The notes under the pieces are model-generated. The model did not search any database, was not told the origin of the DNA, and saw only the letters and a list, made by a program, of their open reading frames with translations. A DNA stretch of 64,000 nucleotides from Pseudomonas sp. B21-056 (GTDB lineage Bacteria > Pseudomonadota > Gammaproteobacteria > Pseudomonadales > Pseudomonadaceae): the NCBI RefSeq assembly GCF_026016325.1, contig NZ_CP087203.1, forward strand, positions 3,286,001 through 3,350,000. Direction: 5' to 3'. The position numbers and the translations under genes are program-made. Shown here in pieces: positions 60,138 through 64,000 of this stretch (its first letter is position 1; each line of letters begins with the position of its first letter).

Positions 60138-61801
60138 GCGCCCTGCTCCAGCCATTGCACATGGCAGACGGCAACGGGCATCCGGTGTTCGTGGCAGAAC
60201 TCCAACCAACGCACCTGATTGTCTTGCAGGCGATCACCGGGGCCTTTGACTTCGATCATGCGGTAGGTCTTGTGCTGCGGCCAGAACTGGATCAGGTCCG
60301 GCATGCCGGCACGGTTGGCCTTGATGTCCAGCAGCAAGCGGTTGAACCAGTGCCTGAGGTGTTCGGCCGGCAGGCAGTCGAGGGCCTGACTCAACAATTC
60401 TTCGGACACGGCGCCCCAGAACACGAAAGGCGACTGGACGCCCCATTTCTCTGTATAGCGACGGACAATGGTGTCCCGATAGCGCCCGTCGTCGAGCTCG
60501 GCGAAACAGGTCGCGAACAGTTCGGCGCGGCGAGCAGCGAAGTCTTCATTGAGCAGGTCCACCGGACCGCGCTGGAACGGATGGAAGAACGCCCCCGGCA
60601 ACGGCGCGAAAATCGCCGGCCAGCACAACAACCCGAACAGCGAATTGATCAGGCTGTTCTCGACGTAATGCACCGGGGCGGCCTCGTCGTGCAAATGGGC
60701 CTGGACGTGGTATTCCACCGACAAGGCCGGATCGACCCGGGGCAGATGCAGGTCCAGCCGCTCTACCTCCCGGGCCATGGCGCGGGGCACCGGCGGCCCG
60801 CCCAGTTTGCGTCGCAAGCGCGGCATGACCCTGAGCAATGCCTGGCTTTCAGCGGCGTTTTCCGGCGTTCGGGCGGCCATTTCCCCCAGCTCCAGGGCCA
60901 AGGCGTACTCGCCAATGCGCTCCAGCACGCGGATCATCCGCAGCCGTGCGCCGGGGTAGGTGCACTTGCGATAGATGCCCAGGGCCAGGGCAAAATCGCC
61001 AATACGTTCGGCGTGCTGGCCGATCTGGAACAGCAACTTGCCCCGACGCCGCTCCAGCCATGGGTTATCCAGGGCCAGCGCGTCGACTTGGGCAACGATG
61101 TCCTCCAGCGGCTCACCGGCTTCGAAACACTGCTGGCAATCGTGCAGAAACAGGCAGGCATCGACATCCCGGCGGCTGCGCAAGCCCCGGGATTCGGCGC
61201 TGAACGCCACGCTTTCATAAGTAAAGATGCCCAGGTCCGCCAGCACGAACTCCGACCAGTCCTGGTAGAGATTACCGAAGAACATCAACCGCAGCCGGTC
61301 GCAGGTCTCCATGATCGTCAGGCTGTAGAGCCGGTCTTGCAGTTGCGGACACCATGCATTGAATGGCTGTGTTTCGCCTGAACGGTCAGCCAATGCCTGG
61401 AGCCATTCGGTCTTTTTTGCCTTGGGGTGTTCGATCAGGTGGCCCAGGCACAGGAGGATTTCCGGCTTGAGCAGCACCTCGAACAACTCGGCCAGGCTCA
61501 GGGGCAGTTGCGTTTGCACCCAGCCCAGGGCCAACAGCGGTTCGACCGCCGCGCCAATGTCGCCGATTTCCGGGTAATGCAGTTTGCTGTGGCGAAAGCG
61601 CAATCCCTTGCGCATCACCATCCGCACCAGCAACCCCTGGGACGCGCGCGGCAAGGAGGCGAAATCATCGATGAATTGCTGTTCGTCGATACTGAGCACA
61701 TCGGCATAGCGTTGCGTCAGCCAGGCGAGCACCTGCTGAAAATTGTTCAGGTAGTAAAAGGGGTCGTCGAGGGGGTTGGTTGTCACGGGAACAAGCGCCA
61801 C
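60134..61801 (-). CDS. VRR-NUC domain nuclease (FAN1-like)
   Basis: A 555-residue protein. The C-terminal VRR-NUC nuclease has PDLIQFWPQHKTYRMIEVKGPGDRLQDNQ (Asp, Glu-Val-Lys and Gln of a PD-(D/E)XK site). The N-terminal ~480 residues are helical, with the SAP-like/TPR-like arrangement of bacterial FAN1, which acts on 5' flaps and interstrand crosslinks. The start is GTG at 61801; a second GTG five codons in is possible. Its stop overlaps the helicase start (60134-60137), so the two form a repair pair. Confidence 0.88.
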   Translation of the reverse strand: MALVPVTTNPLDDPFYYLNNFQQVLAWLTQRYADVLSIDEQQFIDDFASLPRASQGLLVRMVMRKGLRFRHSKLHYPEIGDIGAAVEPLLALGWVQTQLPLSLAELFEVLLKPEILLCLGHLIEHPKAKKTEWLQALADRSGETQPFNAWCPQLQDRLYSLTIMETCDRLRLMFFGNLYQDWSEFVLADLGIFTYESVAFSAESRGLRSRRDVDACLFLHDCQQCFEAGEPLEDIVAQVDALALDNPWLERRRGKLLFQIGQHAERIGDFALALGIYRKCTYPGARLRMIRVLERIGEYALALELGEMAARTPENAAESQALLRVMPRLRRKLGGPPVPRAMAREVERLDLHLPRVDPALSVEYHVQAHLHDEAAPVHYVENSLINSLFGLLCWPAIFAPLPGAFFHPFQRGPVDLLNEDFAARRAELFATCFAELDDGRYRDTIVRRYTEKWGVQSPFVFWGAVSEELLSQALDCLPAEHLRHWFNRLLLDIKANRAGMPDLIQFWPQHKTYRMIEVKGPGDRLQDNQVRWLEFCHEHRMPVAVCHVQWLEQGA

Positions 61802-61891
61802 GAATACTGGTTATGCGTACAGATACCAGCTACGGACGGCTCGGGCAACTGCAAAGGATGAGCGGTTCCGTCGATTAAAAGGAGAAATCCT

Positions 61892-61999
61892 GTGACCGGC
61901 GATGAACTTTCCTACAGCAAGCGGGACCAATGGCGGTTGATTACAGTGATGGCGCGGCCGGATCAGCCGCGTCCTTTTGATCGAGAGGTATGGATATGA
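61892..61999 (+). CDS. 35-residue small protein, translationally coupled to a lipoprotein gene
   Basis: A GTG preceded at ideal distance by AAAAGGAGAAATCCT opens a 35-codon frame: MTGDELSYSKRDQWRLITVM, then ARPDQPRPFDREVWI. Its stop TGA (61997-61999) overlaps the ATG of the lipoprotein gene (61996-61998). The strong ribosome site and ATGA overlap argue that it is translated. It has no signal sequence or membrane segment and resembles nothing I can name. It may be a real small protein or a leader that sets lipoprotein translation. Confidence 0.55.
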   Translation: MTGDELSYSKRDQWRLITVMARPDQPRPFDREVWI

Positions 62000-62220
62000 A
62001 CATCAGGTTTCCGGGCCTGTTCTTGGCGGGCGCAGTGTTCCTGGCGCTGGCCGGTTGCTCGACGCCGACCGTCGTGACCTTGCAGAACGGTACCCAGTAT
62101 TTGACCAAGGACACCCCCAACACCCGCACCTCCGACGGTTTCTACGAGTTCGAAGACATTGCCGGCAAGAAAGTCCGGGTGCGCGCCGACGACGTGGCGA
62201 CGATTCGCAAGGAAGACTGA
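61996..62220 (+). CDS. YgdI/YgdR-family small lipoprotein
   Basis: A 74-residue lipoprotein. The signal peptide ends in the lipobox LALAGC, followed by a short beta-rich domain (PTVVTLQNGTQYLTKDTPNT...VRADDVATIRKED) of the YgdI/YgdR (DUF903) type. I choose the ATG at 61996 because GAGAGG lies seven bases before it, whereas the ATG at 61990 directly abuts that site. It should be anchored to the inner or outer membrane; function unknown. Its start overlaps the stop of a 35-codon gene. Confidence 0.85.
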   Translation: MNIRFPGLFLAGAVFLALAGCSTPTVVTLQNGTQYLTKDTPNTRTSDGFYEFEDIAGKKVRVRADDVATIRKED

Positions 62221-62280
62221 ATATCTTTGGGCTTGCCCGGGATGACGATGGCATAACCGACAGTACTTGCGACTGCACTA

Positions 62281-62440
62281 CCGCCATCGCGAGCAGGCTC
62301 GCTCCCACAGGGGATCTGCGGTGGTCACGGAATTACTGTCATCCCCGGTCCATGTGGGAGCGAGCCTGCTCGCGATGGTGGCACATTCAGCATCGATGCC
62401 AGCAGACCCACCGCTATCGCGAGCAGGCTCGGCTCCCACA
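62281..62440. repeat. Cluster of three REP elements (GAGCAGGCTCGC class)
   Basis: REPs at about 62281-62310, 62353-62381 and 62411-62440 in alternating orientation. The third has an extra G (CTCGGCTCCC). They fill the gap between the lipoprotein and lipase stops. Confidence 0.88.
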
Positions 62441-62462
62441 GAGGTCAGGGTTCACAGGTGAT

Positions 62463-64000
62463 TCAGGCGAACACAATGTTCTCCCCAACCTGCCCCAACC
62501 CTACCCCCACCAACGTCACGGCGCTGTCGCCAACCGTGAGCACCGTATCAGTGCCCACTTGCGACAGGTGCTCGCCGTAGTCATAACCCGCCCCGGCCCC
62601 CTGCACGCCGAGGAACACCAGCTTGTCTCCCGCGTCGTAACCGCTGATCCGGTCCTGGCCGAACGCGCCGTTGAAGATGAAAGTGTCGCTGCCGCCGCCC
62701 GATTGCATCACGTCATTGCCGGCACCGCCGACGAAGGTATCGTTCCCCGCACCGCCCAGCAGCACGTCATGACCGTCCAGGCCGAACAGCCAGTCCCCCG
62801 TTGCCCGCGCCACCAGGGTGTCCTGAGCCGCGCTGCCATTGACCGATGACGCATACGCCGTCAGGTTGCTCCCGGCCAGCAGGCCGTTGGCGGTGACGCT
62901 GTGGCTCACCTCATCCTTGAGCACTCCCCAGAACAATCCGGGCTCCTTGCTGACCAGCGTACCGATGTCGCGGGTCATGCTGATCCCGCCGTGGGCATCC
63001 CGCACGTACAGCGTGCCGGCCCCGTCATGGGCGAAGCTGAAATCCTTCACCGATTGCTGCAGTTGCAGGCTGTTGCTGCCCTGCCCGCCCAGGATCATGT
63101 TATAGCCACCACCGTCGCGGAAGGTGTCGTTGCCGGCGCGACCTTCCAGGTAATCGTTGCCCTGGCCGCCCTGGATCAGGTCGGCCTGGTCGCTGCCAAT
63201 GATGAAGGTGCTGCCGGTATGGGTTTCGGCATTGCGATTGAGGTCCTGCACCCAGGTATTGCCCCGGGCCGGGTCCGACAGGTTGGCAACGACGATGGTG
63301 GAATCCTTTGCGGTCAGGTCGTAGAACGCAGAATCCATGATCCGCCCCATGCCATCGCCGTAACCGGTGGGCAGGTGGGAAATCCAGGTGGGGATGTTGA
63401 GGATGGAAAACGGCAACAGGTTCCAGGCCGTCGACGCGTAGTGGTCGTTGAAGCTGACGATGTTGTTGGTGGCCGATTCCTGCTGCGCATCGTGCACCCC
63501 TACCGACGCCAGGTTGAACGTCGAGCCGTCCAGCGCCCGGAATACCGGGTCGTTTTCATAGCCGATGTTCAGCACCTTGTCGGTGCCGCTCTGGGTCGGT
63601 GAGGCATAGGCGATGTAGTTGGCGCTGTTGTAGAACCCCGACCACTTGCCGGTGCTCAGGTCGGCCATGCTGTTGACTGCCAGGCCACCCAGGCTGTGGC
63701 CGCTGACCAGTACGTCCTTGCCCGTCAGACCATGGGCCTGGGCGAACCTGGCGACATCCCCAAGCAGGTTGCCGAAGGCTTCACCTGTGTAGTTTTTCGC
63801 ATAATCCTTGGGGCCCAGGGCGGCCATCACGTCATTGATCACATCACCGATGGAGTCACCGATCAGGTTTTCCCGGGGGCCGCTGGTGCCACGAAACGAC
63901 ACGCCGATTTCCTGCAGGTGACCCTCGGCGTCGTACTTGCCAAGGATCTCCACCTGCGCGGTGGTGTAGCCGGTCTTCTCGCCAAAGAACGTTCCGCGAC
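62463..64000 (-). CDS. Family I.3 RTX lipase/polyurethanase, C-terminal part (cut by window edge)
   Basis: About 512 residues of a secreted lipase of the P. fluorescens LipA/PueA group; the frame stays open to the window end (RGTFFGEKTGYTTAQVEI), so the N-terminus lies outside. The nucleophile is in GHSLGGLAVNSM. Glycine-rich RTX nonapeptides bind Ca2+: GGQGNDYLEGRAGNDTF, then GGAGNDTFVGGAGNDVM. The C-terminus ends VGENIVFA, like the uncleaved type I secretion signals of this family. It would be exported directly to the medium by an ABC exporter encoded elsewhere and hydrolyses triacylglycerols and polyesters. Confidence 0.93.
   Translation of the reverse strand, partial: RGTFFGEKTGYTTAQVEILGKYDAEGHLQEIGVSFRGTSGPRENLIGDSIGDVINDVMAALGPKDYAKNYTGEAFGNLLGDVARFAQAHGLTGKDVLVSGHSLGGLAVNSMADLSTGKWSGFYNSANYIAYASPTQSGTDKVLNIGYENDPVFRALDGSTFNLASVGVHDAQQESATNNIVSFNDHYASTAWNLLPFSILNIPTWISHLPTGYGDGMGRIMDSAFYDLTAKDSTIVVANLSDPARGNTWVQDLNRNAETHTGSTFIIGSDQADLIQGGQGNDYLEGRAGNDTFRDGGGYNMILGGQGSNSLQLQQSVKDFSFAHDGAGTLYVRDAHGGISMTRDIGTLVSKEPGLFWGVLKDEVSHSVTANGLLAGSNLTAYASSVNGSAAQDTLVARATGDWLFGLDGHDVLLGGAGNDTFVGGAGNDVMQSGGGSDTFIFNGAFGQDRISGYDAGDKLVFLGVQGAGAGYDYGEHLSQVGTDTVLTVGDSAVTLVGVGLGQVGENIVFA

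Overview
The window reads as chromosome of a Pseudomonas species of the fluorescens group. Evidence: high G+C coding sequence throughout; an OprD-family porin; a D-galactose 1-dehydrogenase of the P. fluorescens type; a family I.3 RTX lipase; and many dispersed REP/REPIN palindromes of the 'GTGGCGAGGGGATTTATCCCC' and 'GGGAGCGAGCCTGCTCGCGAT' kinds typical of that group. No rRNA, tRNA, CRISPR array, integrase or insertion sequence was seen. Both ends cut genes (a DUF1302 gene at the left, an RTX lipase at the right).

Layout. 1-6622: a phenylpropanoid (coniferyl alcohol) module with calA, a divergent XylR/NtrC-type activator, a near-consensus sigma-54 promoter, calB, an HSL-type esterase and a TetR regulator. 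6961-11967: OprD porin, two paralogous LysR regulators and two enzymes of unclear role (DUF1445 and NTF2-like). 12193-14564: a tightly coupled trio of GNAT-like protein, membrane desaturase and a two-ExxH putative diiron protein, followed by UDP-glucose dehydrogenase and an HPP membrane protein. 17056-19318: a valine-branch pair (3-hydroxyisobutyryl-CoA hydrolase and acyl-CoA dehydrogenase), then a 133-bp tandem REP array. 19702-25828: galactose dehydrogenase, DUF2628, a response regulator-CheC protein with a diguanylate cyclase, LysR/LysE, and an orphan solute-binding-like protein. 25911-34472: an acid-catabolism locus with aconitase, isocitrate/isopropylmalate-type dehydrogenase, GntR regulator, Asp/Glu-racemase-like protein, SDR and CitMHS transporter, carrying a LysR gene with an internal deletion. 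34664-39441: two-subunit molybdenum hydroxylase, quinone oxidoreductase and LysR. 39504-41467: a lower-GC two-gene ATPase-HNH cassette resembling anti-phage systems. 41711-46835: PatB-type lyase, VOC protein, SDR, CinA, DUF421 and Yip1 genes. 46982-53125: a four-gene run of heme-oxygenase-like iron enzyme, methyltransferase, carboxylate-amine ligase and LigD. 53356-64000: antiporter, membrane proteins, hybrid histidine kinase, nuclease-helicase plus VRR-NUC repair pair, a 35-codon leader-like gene coupled to a small lipoprotein, and the RTX lipase.

The strongest candidates for a little-described system are the ATPase-HNH cassette (39504-41467), the GNAT-desaturase-diiron trio (12193-14564) and the iron oxidase-methyltransferase-ligase operon that leads into LigD (46982-53125). 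The calA sigma-54 promoter, the REP-encoded tail of the helicase, the internally deleted LysR gene and the Shine-Dalgarno-masking hairpin at 37465 can be read directly from the bases. Functions come from recognising protein families by eye; no database search was run.
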